From the NCBI RefSeq assembly GCF_014679505.1, contig NZ_CP061474.1, forward strand, positions 3,044,001 through 3,108,000: a stretch of 64,000 nt of DNA, given 5' to 3'. Shown here piece by piece: positions 8,168 through 15,867 of this stretch (positions within the stretch are counted from its first letter, which is position 1; each line of letters starts with the position of its first letter). The notes beneath the pieces are model-generated. The model worked only from the letters and a program-made list of their open reading frames with translations, had not been told where the DNA came from and ran no database searches. The position numbers and the translations under genes were made by a program. This DNA comes from Geobacillus sp. 46C-IIa (GTDB lineage: Bacteria; Bacillota; Bacilli; Bacillales; Anoxybacillaceae).

Positions 8168-9346
8168 ATGATTTCTTCATCTTTCTGTTACCATGTCGGT
8201 ATTGCCGGCGCCGGTGCGTTCGCTGAATTTCTCGCCGGCGCGCTCGCACCGCTTCCTTCCTTTCATCTCGCCGCTGTCGCCGGGCGGACGGACACCAAAC
8301 GCCGGCGCGTCATCGACGCTTATCTTCGCCGAAAGCCGCAGGCGGGCGATGTGCGCGAATACCGCCAAGCAGAAGAACTGATCGCTGATCCGCATGTAGA
8401 CATCGTCATTCTGACCACCCCACCGCACTTGCACGCCCCGCTCGCCAGGCAGGCGCTTGAGAAAGGAAAACATGTACTGCTCGAAAAGCCTGGCGCCCTT
8501 GCTGCCGAGAAGCTCCACGCCAACACGGAACTTGCCAATCGCCGACAACGGGCGCTGGCCGTCAATCTCGTCTTGCGCTACCACCCGCTTGTGGAGGCCG
8601 TCAAACAACTCATCCACCATGCCCTGCTTGGGACTGTAGATTATGCGAGCCTACACAATGCGGCCCACCGCGTCGCAAAAGGCCATTGGTTTTGGGAGGA
8701 ACGGCAAAGCGGCGGCATTTTCATCGAGCATGGCGTCCACTTTTTCGAAGTCGGGCGCGACTGGTTCGGCGAGGCGGCCGGAGCACGGGGCTTCGCCTTA
8801 ACGGATCCGGACGGCACACGGCCGCGCGTCGGAGCCACTGTCATCCACGAACAGGGCGGCCGCCGCATTCCGGTTCACTATTACCACGGCTTTACGATGG
8901 ACCTTGCCGCCCCAGAATCAACGCATTGGGATATTCATACAACACGCGGGCGCATCACGCTTGACGGCTGGATTCCGATGCATCTGTCCGTCTCCGGTCT
9001 CGTCCCGGCCGATGAGGCGGCGTATATGGACGCTTTGCTCGATACCATTCCGAAACAACCGTCCGCTCGCGCCATCGAACAAGTCAGGCAAGCGGCCGAC
9101 CGCCTGTTGCCGTCGGTTCCGCCGTCAGACGCCCCGCACATCCCGTACGAGCGCACGGTTACTCTTTCGGACCGCCACGGCTGGTACGAGGCGATCGCTC
9201 AAGCGCGCTTTCTTGACTTTTGCCGCTTGATCGAAAATCCGAATGAACGCGGTCTTGTCACGCTGCAAGACGCCATCGCTGACCTCGCTTTGGCCGAAGC
9301 GTGCACCGTTGCGGATGAAGCGATCAACCCGCTTTCCACCCGTTGA
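8168..9346 (+). CDS. Gfo/Idh/MocA-family NAD(P)-dependent oxidoreductase
   Basis: The protein has about 392 residues and starts at ATG 8168, preceded by GGAGGAG at good distance; an in-frame ATG at 8117 is upstream of that site and unlikely. The Rossmann fold begins VGIAGAGAFAEFLAGAL (residues 9-25). TTPPHLHAPLARQALEKGKHVLLEKP (about 83-108) includes the family's EKP motif, whose Lys is catalytic. The C-terminal domain contains HGVHFFEVGRDWFG, with a candidate catalytic His. Such enzymes oxidise or reduce sugars and cyclitols. It stands alone and ends in a strong terminator; it may act on a sugar linked to the divergent glycan operon, but that is only proximity. Confidence 0.82.
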   Translation: MISSSFCYHVGIAGAGAFAEFLAGALAPLPSFHLAAVAGRTDTKRRRVIDAYLRRKPQAGDVREYRQAEELIADPHVDIVILTTPPHLHAPLARQALEKGKHVLLEKPGALAAEKLHANTELANRRQRALAVNLVLRYHPLVEAVKQLIHHALLGTVDYASLHNAAHRVAKGHWFWEERQSGGIFIEHGVHFFEVGRDWFGEAAGARGFALTDPDGTRPRVGATVIHEQGGRRIPVHYYHGFTMDLAAPESTHWDIHTTRGRITLDGWIPMHLSVSGLVPADEAAYMDALLDTIPKQPSARAIEQVRQAADRLLPSVPPSDAPHIPYERTVTLSDRHGWYEAIAQARFLDFCRLIENPNERGLVTLQDAIADLALAEACTVADEAINPLSTR

Positions 9347-9357
9347 CACAGCAAAAC

Positions 9358-9408
9358 AAAAAAGCCTGGTTGCAACTACATGATAAACGACCGCAACCAG
9401 GCTTTTTT
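9358..9408 (+). terminator. Rho-independent terminator after the oxidoreductase gene
   Basis: AAAAAAGCCTGGTTGC and GCAACCAGGCTTTTTT form a 16-bp stem around a loop of about 19 nt. The stem is symmetric, with A and T tracts on both sides, so it can also end transcription of the Nudix gene coming from the other side. Confidence 0.85.
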
Positions 9409-9463
9409 CATCTCAATCGGCGACAACTTCCCCTCAACCGAACGATTGAAGCGCATCCGAACC

Positions 9464-9889
9464 TCAAAAACGCCCTCCTGCACTTCCCGGTCCTCCTTCC
9501 CCGCTTAACAACGCCTCAACCGTGGGGAGATCAGCCGGCGCCCATGCCAGGGCACGAAGCTGGGAGAGCGGCACCCATCGGAGCTCAGCATGCTCCCGCA
9601 CCTGTGGCTCCCCAGCAATAAGACGGGCTTCATACGTCCGCAAATGGACGATGGCGTGCTCATACCCATGGAACACATCGGCCAACAGCTTACCAACCGA
9701 AATGGTGCAACCAAGTTCCTCGCGAATTTCCCGAACTAAAGCCGCTTCTGGGCTTTCTCCTTCTTCCACTTTGCCTCCTGGAAACTCCCAAACGTTCGGC
9801 AATGACATATTCGGCCCGCGCAACGCGCATAAAACGTCCCCCTGCTTACTGCGGATGGCTGCCCCAACCACATGAATGACTCGCTTCAT
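9464..9889 (-). CDS. Nudix hydrolase (MutT/8-oxo-dGTPase type)
   Basis: Taken from ATG 9889 (MKRVIHVVGAAIRSKQGDVL...) the protein has about 141 residues, normal for MutT; an upstream in-frame ATG at 9949 would add 20 residues of unlikely sequence. The Nudix box GGKVEEGESPEAALVREIRE followed by ELG (about residues 39-61) has all the catalytic glutamates, and VWEFPGGK precedes it as in MutT proteins. It probably hydrolyses oxidised or other nucleoside triphosphates. The final glycine-rich tail (SGEGGPGSAGGRF) is not part of the fold. The gene is monocistronic. Confidence 0.82.
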   Translation of the reverse strand: MKRVIHVVGAAIRSKQGDVLCALRGPNMSLPNVWEFPGGKVEEGESPEAALVREIREELGCTISVGKLLADVFHGYEHAIVHLRTYEARLIAGEPQVREHAELRWVPLSQLRALAWAPADLPTVEALLSGEGGPGSAGGRF

Positions 9890-10059
9890 TGCGAATCCGC
9901 CTTTCTCATCCATATACGCTATTTTAGCAAAAATCACTTTGTTTTCCAAAATAGTAGAACTCCTTTGAACATTATGTTATAACAAACATAGAACCTTTTT
10001 ACTAGGAACTACGTATTCCCGAATAAGGGAAGAAAATAACCGACAAGGGGGAGAATCGA

Positions 10060-10821
10060 TTGTTTAAAAAACTACTAAGCTCCATCGGCATCGGATCCGC
10101 TACGGTCGACACGAAACTTGCTAAAGCGAAATACGCCCAAGGGGAAACGGTCGAGGGGGTCGTTGAGGTTCGCGGCGGCAGCGTTGAACAGCGCATTGAT
10201 GAAATTTATTTAGCACTCGTCACCACATACATTCGCGAAATCGATGATAAGAAAGTCGAAGAAAAAGCTGTACTCGCCCGGTACAGAGTGTGCGACTCCA
10301 TAACGATCCAGCCGAATGAAACAAAAACGATTCCGTTTCAATTTGCCTTGCCATATGACGTACCGGTCACACTCGGATCTTCCAAATCATGGCTGCAAAC
10401 CGGCCTTGACATTAAAATGGCACTTGACCCGCAAGACCGTGATTACCTCACCATCGAACCGCACCCGCTCGTCGCAGCATTTCTCGAGGCAGCCCACCAG
10501 CTGGGATTCCGCCTCCGCCATGTGCAGTGTGAACAAGCGCCGCGCTATTGGCAACGGCGGCTGCCGTTTGTCCAAGAGTTTGAATTTCGACCGACAGGGG
10601 GAGCATTTCGAGGCCGCCTTGACGAATTGGAGGCCATCTTCTTTGTTTCCGAACATGGAGTGGAAACCATTTTAGAAATTGACCGCAAAGCGCGCGGATT
10701 CGCTGGATTGCTCGCCGAGGCGCTTGACATGGACGAAACGCTCGTCCGGTTTACCTACGGGCCGAACGATATCGAATCATTGCCGCAACTGCTGGCCAAT
10801 GCCATTCGTCAATATAGCTGA
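10060..10821 (+). CDS. spo0M: Sporulation-control protein Spo0M
   Basis: The protein has 253 residues and starts with TTG at 10060 after a GGGGGA ribosome site (MFKKLLSSIGIGSATVDTKL...). It matches the Spo0M/SpoOM family throughout: an arrestin-like beta-sandwich (residues 10-130, GVVEVRGGSVEQRIDEIYLAL, NETKTIPFQFALPYDVPVT) followed by the second domain (GFRLRHVQCEQAPR). Spo0M affects the onset of sporulation and cell division in Bacillus subtilis, with a poorly defined mechanism. It is cytosolic, probably membrane associated. It is monocistronic with its own terminator. A sigma-H promoter, as in B. subtilis, could not be confirmed upstream. Confidence 0.9.
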   Translation: MFKKLLSSIGIGSATVDTKLAKAKYAQGETVEGVVEVRGGSVEQRIDEIYLALVTTYIREIDDKKVEEKAVLARYRVCDSITIQPNETKTIPFQFALPYDVPVTLGSSKSWLQTGLDIKMALDPQDRDYLTIEPHPLVAAFLEAAHQLGFRLRHVQCEQAPRYWQRRLPFVQEFEFRPTGGAFRGRLDELEAIFFVSEHGVETILEIDRKARGFAGLLAEALDMDETLVRFTYGPNDIESLPQLLANAIRQYS

Positions 10822-10827
10822 ACCGAA

Positions 10828-10860
10828 AAAGCAAAAGGGGCCATCGGCCTCTTTTGCCCC
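10828..10860 (+). terminator. Terminator after spo0M
   Basis: GCAAAAGGGGCC and GGCCTCTTTTGC form a 12-bp stem with one G-T type mismatch, about 8 nt after the spo0M stop. The stem itself contains the T-rich side. Confidence 0.7.
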
Positions 10861-11170
10861 ATAATGAAGCAAATCGACAACTTGCCCCTATGTCCCCTCT
10901 ATCGCTGCTCTACAGACAAAACAGCATAGTTTCTTTCAACGAAAATGCCAGCAAGTACTTAGGTCGTCCATTGATCATGAACAATCCCAACCAATCTCCA
11001 TAAGCCGCCCTGTTGCTCAAAGACAAGGCACAAGCTCTTCCAATCCATACCGTCATATTGCTCGTCAAAACCGGTAAAATGAAACTCCACGAATACTCCA
11101 TTGGGATATACTTCATGAATGTTTTCTAGTGTATTCCCTTTGCCGATCACGATGTTGTTTCCAATCATAA

Positions 11171-12970
11171 GGCTGTCTCAAAAGGTCGTTAAACCGACCT
11201 TTTGGAGACAGCCTCTGTTTCTTTTCTTTCCTATTTGGTTATTTATTCCTTTTTTTGAAACGAGAATTTCTCCTTATTTCTGAATTTTATCCTGTTTTTT
11301 CTTTGTTGGATCGGTTGTGGCCGCCCACTTTCTCAAATTGTGGGCAGCACAAATAAGCCCCCATTCCAAGGTAATTTTTGGGATCCCTCTTAACAAAAAG
11401 CGCTGAAATTGCTGGTTGTGCTTGATTTGCCCAAACACCGGCTCGTTTTCGATTTGTCGTTTTCGGTACGTCGCCGCCCCTTCTTCCTTGGACAGCCGTT
11501 CACGGATCTCCTGCCGTTGTTGTTGATTTTTCAAGGAAACGCGGATGGTTTTCGTGTCTTTGCCTTTGGCGCATGCCGTCTGAAACGGGCATCCGGCACA
11601 AGCCGTACAACGATACGTCCGTTTGACGGTAACATACCCGTTGTCGGTCGTTTCCTTCCGTTCATACAAAAACACCAACCGTTCCCCTTTGGCGCAAATC
11701 CACTCGTCCAACTCCTCATCATACGTCATGTTCTCGATTCGGCCGATCTCCTTCGCCCACGCTTTCGTTTGTTCCCGATCCAACGTGTTGTACTTGATCA
11801 GGGCGACGATCTCCTTTTTCTCACCGTACGTGTAGTTCTCCTCACTCCCATAGGCGGAATCCGCAATGGCTTGTTTAGGCATTGGACGCCCATAGGCGGC
11901 CAATTGCTCCAAATGCGGGATGAAACATCCGGCATCCCCTGCCCGTTGATGGACGCTAAATCCCGTGATGAATGGGTTCTCTGTCCCAATCTGCACATTG
12001 TACCCCGGTTTGAGCTGGCCGTTTTTCATATGGTCGTCCTTCATCCGCATAAACGTGGCATCCGGATCCGTTTTCGAAAAACTGTTCCGTTCGCCTAATC
12101 TTTCTTTGTATTCTTCATATTTTTTCTTACGGGGGAGAAGATCTTGTTCCAATTGCCGTTTGGCTTTCTTTAACGTACGATTCTTCGGCTCTTTCTTTAG
12201 GCGCTCTTCCACTTGTTCGATGACGGCTTCGATCCTTTCGGACGTGATCGGTGAAGCTTCCAGCTTTTCTTGAAAATCCCCCTCTTGTTCCGCCTCTTCA
12301 TCTTCTTTCGTCACCTGTTCGATCGAGGCAACGATTTTCCGGAATTTCTCCTCCAGTTTCTGATCGTACTTTTCCGTTGATTTGCGCCAAACGAATGTGT
12401 ATCGGTTGGCATTGGCTTCGATTTTCGTTCCATCCAGAAAATAATCCTCTAACTTGACCAATCCTTCTTGACGCAGAAGATCGACAATGGAGAAAAACGT
12501 TTCGTAAATGACGTCCTTCATCCGTTCCGACCGAAATCGGTTGATGGTGCGGAAATCCGGTGTTTGATGGCCGGATAGCCACATAAAGTAAATGTTTTCT
12601 TTCAACTGCTTGGCGATTTGGCGAGAGGAGTAGATCCGATTGGCATAGGCAGACAGGATGACTTTCAACAACATTTTCGGATGATAGGCTGGACGTCCTC
12701 CGCCGGGATAGAGGGAAGCAAGCAGAGCCGGCTCCATTTTTTCCACTGCTAGATCCACGATCCGGCAAAGATGATGTTCCGGAATGAAAATGTCAAGATC
12801 CATTGGCAAAAGGAGTTGATCTCGGTTATAATAAATGTACATAAGAAAACCGTCCTTTCTTTGGTAGGGGTGTGGTGACTCTATTATACCAAAAGAGGAA
12901 CGGTTTTCTTCTTTTTTATCCAAAAAAGTGTCCCAAAAGCGAACGCTATGCGAACACTTTTGAGACATCC
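11171..12970 (-). mobile_element. IS1182-family insertion sequence, apparently intact
   Basis: The element is about 1.8 kb. Its ends share the inverted repeat GGCTGTCTCAAAAGG (left, 11171) and GGATGTCTCAAAAGT (right, minus strand from 12970). The left end carries a near-perfect palindrome at 11171-11213, built on AAAAGGTCG and CGACCTTTT, able to work as a terminator against transcription into or out of the element. It holds one transposase gene with no visible lesion. It interrupts a lipoprotein-like gene, so the insertion is probably recent. Confidence 0.85.
11274..12842 (-). CDS. IS1182-family transposase
   Basis: From ATG 12842 (MYIYYNRDQLLLPMDLDIFI...) the product has about 522 residues; longer in-frame starts reach into the inverted repeat and are unlikely. 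The N-terminal region (residues 1-120, DIFIPEHHLCRIVDLAVE, RPAYHPKMLLKVILSAYANR) is the DUF772-type transposase domain. DYFLDGTKIEANANRYTFVW contains the first catalytic Asp; IADSAYGSEENY holds the second. The C-terminal domain has a Cys-rich segment (YRCTACAGCPFQTACAKG) and the DDE_Tnp_1_6 end with RKRQIENEPVFGQIKHN, which holds the catalytic Glu. It should catalyse cut-and-paste movement of the element. Confidence 0.92.
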   Translation of the reverse strand: MYIYYNRDQLLLPMDLDIFIPEHHLCRIVDLAVEKMEPALLASLYPGGGRPAYHPKMLLKVILSAYANRIYSSRQIAKQLKENIYFMWLSGHQTPDFRTINRFRSERMKDVIYETFFSIVDLLRQEGLVKLEDYFLDGTKIEANANRYTFVWRKSTEKYDQKLEEKFRKIVASIEQVTKEDEEAEQEGDFQEKLEASPITSERIEAVIEQVEERLKKEPKNRTLKKAKRQLEQDLLPRKKKYEEYKERLGERNSFSKTDPDATFMRMKDDHMKNGQLKPGYNVQIGTENPFITGFSVHQRAGDAGCFIPHLEQLAAYGRPMPKQAIADSAYGSEENYTYGEKKEIVALIKYNTLDREQTKAWAKEIGRIENMTYDEELDEWICAKGERLVFLYERKETTDNGYVTVKRTYRCTACAGCPFQTACAKGKDTKTIRVSLKNQQQRQEIRERLSKEEGAATYRKRQIENEPVFGQIKHNQQFQRFLLRGIPKITLEWGLICAAHNLRKWAATTDPTKKKQDKIQK

Positions 12971-13429
12971 TCCATAAACAAACTTTTGAAAATAATCGCT
13001 AAACGTCATCATGATGGGCTCCCCAGACCCATCAAACGTACCGAAACGATAAATGCGGCTGCTTTCCATGAGTGAAGGGAGCTCGTCTTTTGCAAACACG
13101 ACATCGTTGGCGATATCGACATGGCCATACGGACTGAAACGCACCCCTTTGTCCGGATGAACGTACATCGCAAGCCGATCCATATCCTTCGCCTTCAGCG
13201 CCTCGACAATCGCCAATGCGGCCGACAATACCCTTTCATCGTTCATTGTTTGCCACTCTGCCGCTTTTTTGGCCAACTCTTCGTTCTGCTGTTTCAGCTG
13301 ATCAATGAGCTGCGCCTGTTCTTGTATTTGCTGGTTTAGTTTGGCTAGATGCGCTTTGCCGCCCGCCTCGTTCACGCAATCAGAAACTAGCAATAAAAAA
13401 ACCAGCCCAAATACCGACGTCTTTTTCAC

Positions 13430-13830
13430 CGCCTAATTCCCCCTTTTTCTTTGAAGACCATTTTATACGATACCAATAGCGAAAAACACCGTCCCCCTTG
13501 TCCGTTCTTCCATGTCCGTGTTCTGAAGCGCAAACAAGGATGGCAATGCATAACTTCTATATTTTATGTTACCTCCCCTTTTTTGTGCATATATTGGATA
13601 TGGATGACATACTCCTATCGCCGGCGCCGACGCCTAGAAGAGAGGGGATTTCGTCAATCATGCGGCACCAAAAGATGTTTCTCCGCTACGTCAACCTTGA
13701 TATTTGAAGCTTTCCAAAAACACTGGCGTTAAGAAACAGCGATGTTCATCGAACTTCTAGAGGGGGCTTTCTACGCCATCTTCTTCACTGTCCAAAAGCA
13801 AAAGATTTCCGCCGAAGGAAGGTGACCGTA
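13430..13830. other. 400-bp gap with no supported gene; contains a diverged repeat
   Basis: No reading frame here has a convincing start and ribosome site. A stretch at about 13646-13747 resembles 18432-18532 elsewhere in the window, both containing GATTTC, AAAGATGTTTCT, CCTTG and CCAAAA words in the same order with gaps. The two may be remnants of one mobile element or of a gene end. The promoter of the zeta-like kinase should lie in this gap, but none stands out. Confidence 0.35.
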
Positions 13831-14619
13831 ATGAAATTCCTAGAGATACTAAATCGTTTAAAACGAATATTCACAAAAAAAGCCGTACGAAACCACGCAA
13901 AAATAAAGAGCACAAAAGAAATGTATTCTGTGAAAGGCGATAAATACAGCCCCAAACGTCACGCCCTGCATATGAGTATTGTCCATACGATCATGAAGCA
14001 AGCCCCTTCTTCCCTAAAAACGGAAAGACCCATCGCCATTCTCATTGGTGGCGGAACGGCTTCTGGAAAGACGATGATGCGAAAAACGGTGATTGAGAAA
14101 CAATTAGCTGAAGCAGGTGTACAGGCAATCATCGTAGATCCCGACGACATAAAAACCTACATTCCCGAATATCACTCACTGCAAAAAAACCATCCAAATG
14201 ATGCTGCCCGTCTCGTTCATAAAGAATCCCGGGACATTAGCCATTTATTATTGAAACAGCTGATTCGCCATCGCAAACATTTCATTTACGAAGGAACCAT
14301 GGCTAGAACGAAGGCATATAAACATTTGATGAAGAAGCTAAAAAAGGCCCGTTATAAAGTGCATATTTATATCGTAGACATTCCGCTCGAATTAGCTAAA
14401 CAACGGGCTGAGGAAAGGGCAAAGATGGCCGGAAGAAAAATTCCTGATCAAGTAATTGAAAATACACACAAGTTAGTCCCTCGAACGTTTCAAGCCATCA
14501 AGGACTTGGCCGATCGTTACTATGTATATGACAATCAAGACAAACTCGTACTTATTGCCTCTAACGATTACATAGAGCCCATCTTATACAAGAAGTTTTT
14601 AAAAAAAGGAGAAGCATAA
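13831..14619 (+). CDS. Zeta-toxin-family P-loop kinase
   Basis: The protein has 262 residues. ATG 13831 is chosen because GAAGGAAGG lies 8-9 nt upstream; the GTG at 13822 overlaps that site. After a basic N-terminus comes the Walker A loop GGGTASGKT (residues 73-81), then IIVDPDDIKTYIPEY (zeta-type substrate Asp), HKESRDISHLLLKQLI, FIYEGTMARTKAY and a basic helix (RAEERAKMAGRKIPDQVI). Zeta toxins phosphorylate UDP-N-acetylglucosamine and block peptidoglycan synthesis; chromosomal relatives may have other substrates. No epsilon-type antitoxin gene is adjacent. It faces a DUF3990 gene only 51 bp away, and the pair may be a functional unit. Toxicity is not shown by the sequence. Confidence 0.8.
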   Translation: MKFLEILNRLKRIFTKKAVRNHAKIKSTKEMYSVKGDKYSPKRHALHMSIVHTIMKQAPSSLKTERPIAILIGGGTASGKTMMRKTVIEKQLAEAGVQAIIVDPDDIKTYIPEYHSLQKNHPNDAARLVHKESRDISHLLLKQLIRHRKHFIYEGTMARTKAYKHLMKKLKKARYKVHIYIVDIPLELAKQRAEERAKMAGRKIPDQVIENTHKLVPRTFQAIKDLADRYYVYDNQDKLVLIASNDYIEPILYKKFLKKGEA

Positions 14620-14670
14620 TAAGAAATAGGCGGCAAACTGTGTCGTGCAACCGCGCCGCAGCCGCTTTTT

Positions 14671-15531
14671 TTACTTACGTACTTCATTTTTCTTTTTCAT
14701 GTACACTTCATACTCTTTATGCCACAGCTTCCGCATCCCGTACAAAATAGAGAAAGCCCAATAGGCAGCCGGTTCGTGCATGATCATCGAACTGAATGGA
14801 AGGGACGTTAAAGCTTGACGCAACATCTGATCGGCTTGACGACTAGTCAAGTTGCCGATCGTCATCAATTCATCACGGATTTCGCGCAAAAATCTATCGT
14901 TTCTAACGTTTTCCGAGGCCTGTCTATGACTCCACAACTGTTTTAACAAAACCGCTTTCATAGATATGTCTTCCGGCTTGAAAACAAGGATATCTAATGT
15001 GGTCAAACAGTTGACGGCCCGCATGCTATTTAGAGAAAGCTGATCTTTTGTATGGGAAACTTTTATTTTCTCCATATTAGTCAAATGCCCCTTAGCTACC
15101 GGTCCATACACGTAATCGTAATCATGTCTCTTCCCCGTACGGCAATTGAAAACAAACTGTTCCCATGATCGTTGGTGACGCACCCATCCCGGCTCATGGG
15201 GCAAAGAAAACTCTTTTCCGTTTAATTGCCGCAGTTGCTTTACATTCAGCTCATACACTAAACAAGCTGGAATTTTGATCTCCGGATGATGGAAATACTG
15301 AGACTGACTCATATTAAGCAAGTCTAGTAAGTGGGGAGAAATTTGCGGATGCATGGCTCGAATTTGCGCCCAGTTTTTGGCTTGCTGGAGGTTTAGTGTA
15401 ACATAAAAACCTTTTCCGAAATCAGTCAGTTCTCGTTGTACATCAAGCCGTATTCCGATCTTCTCGATGATCTTTGCGGCGAACAGATTCGTTCCGTGAT
15501 AAACTGTACATGTATCATGAGCGGGAAGCAT
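14671..15531 (-). CDS. DUF3990-domain protein, ADP-ribosyltransferase-like
   Basis: The protein has about 286 residues from ATG 15531, which follows a GGGGAGG site by 12 nt; an ATG at 15555 lies upstream of that site. The first 150 residues match DUF3990: VYHGTN near residue 11, ELTDFGKGFYVTLNLQQAKNWA near 40-60, then VYELNVKQLRQL and W..F..NCR. This fold is related to ADP-ribosyltransferases, where the H-Y/E pattern binds NAD. The C-terminal half is helical (RDELMTIGNLTSRQADQML, YWAFSILYGMRKLWHKEYEVY) and not recognised. DUF3990 proteins are often toxins or effectors in toxin-antitoxin-like pairs. A short hairpin, GGGAG with CTCCC, lies between ribosome site and start codon and could limit translation. 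Confidence 0.65.
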   Translation of the reverse strand: MLPAHDTCTVYHGTNLFAAKIIEKIGIRLDVQRELTDFGKGFYVTLNLQQAKNWAQIRAMHPQISPHLLDLLNMSQSQYFHHPEIKIPACLVYELNVKQLRQLNGKEFSLPHEPGWVRHQRSWEQFVFNCRTGKRHDYDYVYGPVAKGHLTNMEKIKVSHTKDQLSLNSMRAVNCLTTLDILVFKPEDISMKAVLLKQLWSHRQASENVRNDRFLREIRDELMTIGNLTSRQADQMLRQALTSLPFSSMIMHEPAAYWAFSILYGMRKLWHKEYEVYMKKKNEVRK

Positions 15532-15797
15532 AGGGAGACTTTCCCTCCCCTTCATTGGAGATGATCAAACGTAGTCCGTATATACTTATGAGAAAGAAAA
15601 TCGATGTATTACCTGAAGGGCTGATGAACAACTGTTCCGCCACGCAATGCTTCTTAAGCACGGCGAAGAGCAGATTCAAAACGCTTCTCTACGTAACAAT
15701 CCCTCTTACGTCGCGTTTACGACTCCATCGAGCCTTCTGGACAGATTCCATGTTGCAACCAGCAGCGCCAAGGAAGGACCCCGCCTTCCGATGAATA
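15532..15797. other. Intergenic region without a supported gene
   Basis: This gap of 266 bp holds the promoter of the DUF3990 gene by necessity, but no clear hexamers were seen. A 79-residue plus-strand frame here has no ribosome site and no recognisable sequence. Confidence 0.3.
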
Positions 15798-15841
15798 ACA
15801 TCCCCTTTCAATAGACAACCGTCTACCGAAAGGGGATGTTC
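15798..15841 (-). terminator. Terminator after cstA
   Basis: AACATCCCCTTTC and GAAAGGGGATGTT form a 13-bp perfect stem about 26 nt beyond the cstA stop codon. Confidence 0.8.
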
Positions 15842-15867
15842 AGCAACTCCAGTATCACCTTACCCTA

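Larger units (their letters stand above)
10959..13429 (-). pseudogene. Secreted coiled-coil protein gene split by an IS1182-family element
   Basis: The 5' part (12971-13429) encodes MKKTSVFGLVFLLLVSDC..., a signal peptide with a Cys in a lipobox-like position, then a coiled coil (LNQQIQEQAQLIDQLKQQNEEL) and a globular part (ALKAKDMDRLAMYVHPDKGVRF). Reading breaks off at FQKFVY, where the insertion element begins. The 3' part (10959-11170), ending in ...GLWRLVGIVHDQWTT, is on the other side of the element. Together they would give a lipoprotein of about 220 residues whose C-terminal domain resembles NTF2-like secreted Bacillus proteins. The exact target duplication is not clear and a simple join of the halves is out of frame. 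The gene is inactivated. Confidence 0.7.

Noticed and set aside
9990..10059. Sigma-H promoter for spo0M (AGGAACT followed by GAATAA)
   Set aside because: The spacing of 10 nt is too short for the usual sigma-H promoter, so it was not listed.
13451..13732. 93-residue plus-strand frame upstream of the zeta-like gene
   Set aside because: No ribosome site, odd composition, and it covers the diverged repeat that recurs elsewhere without the frame.
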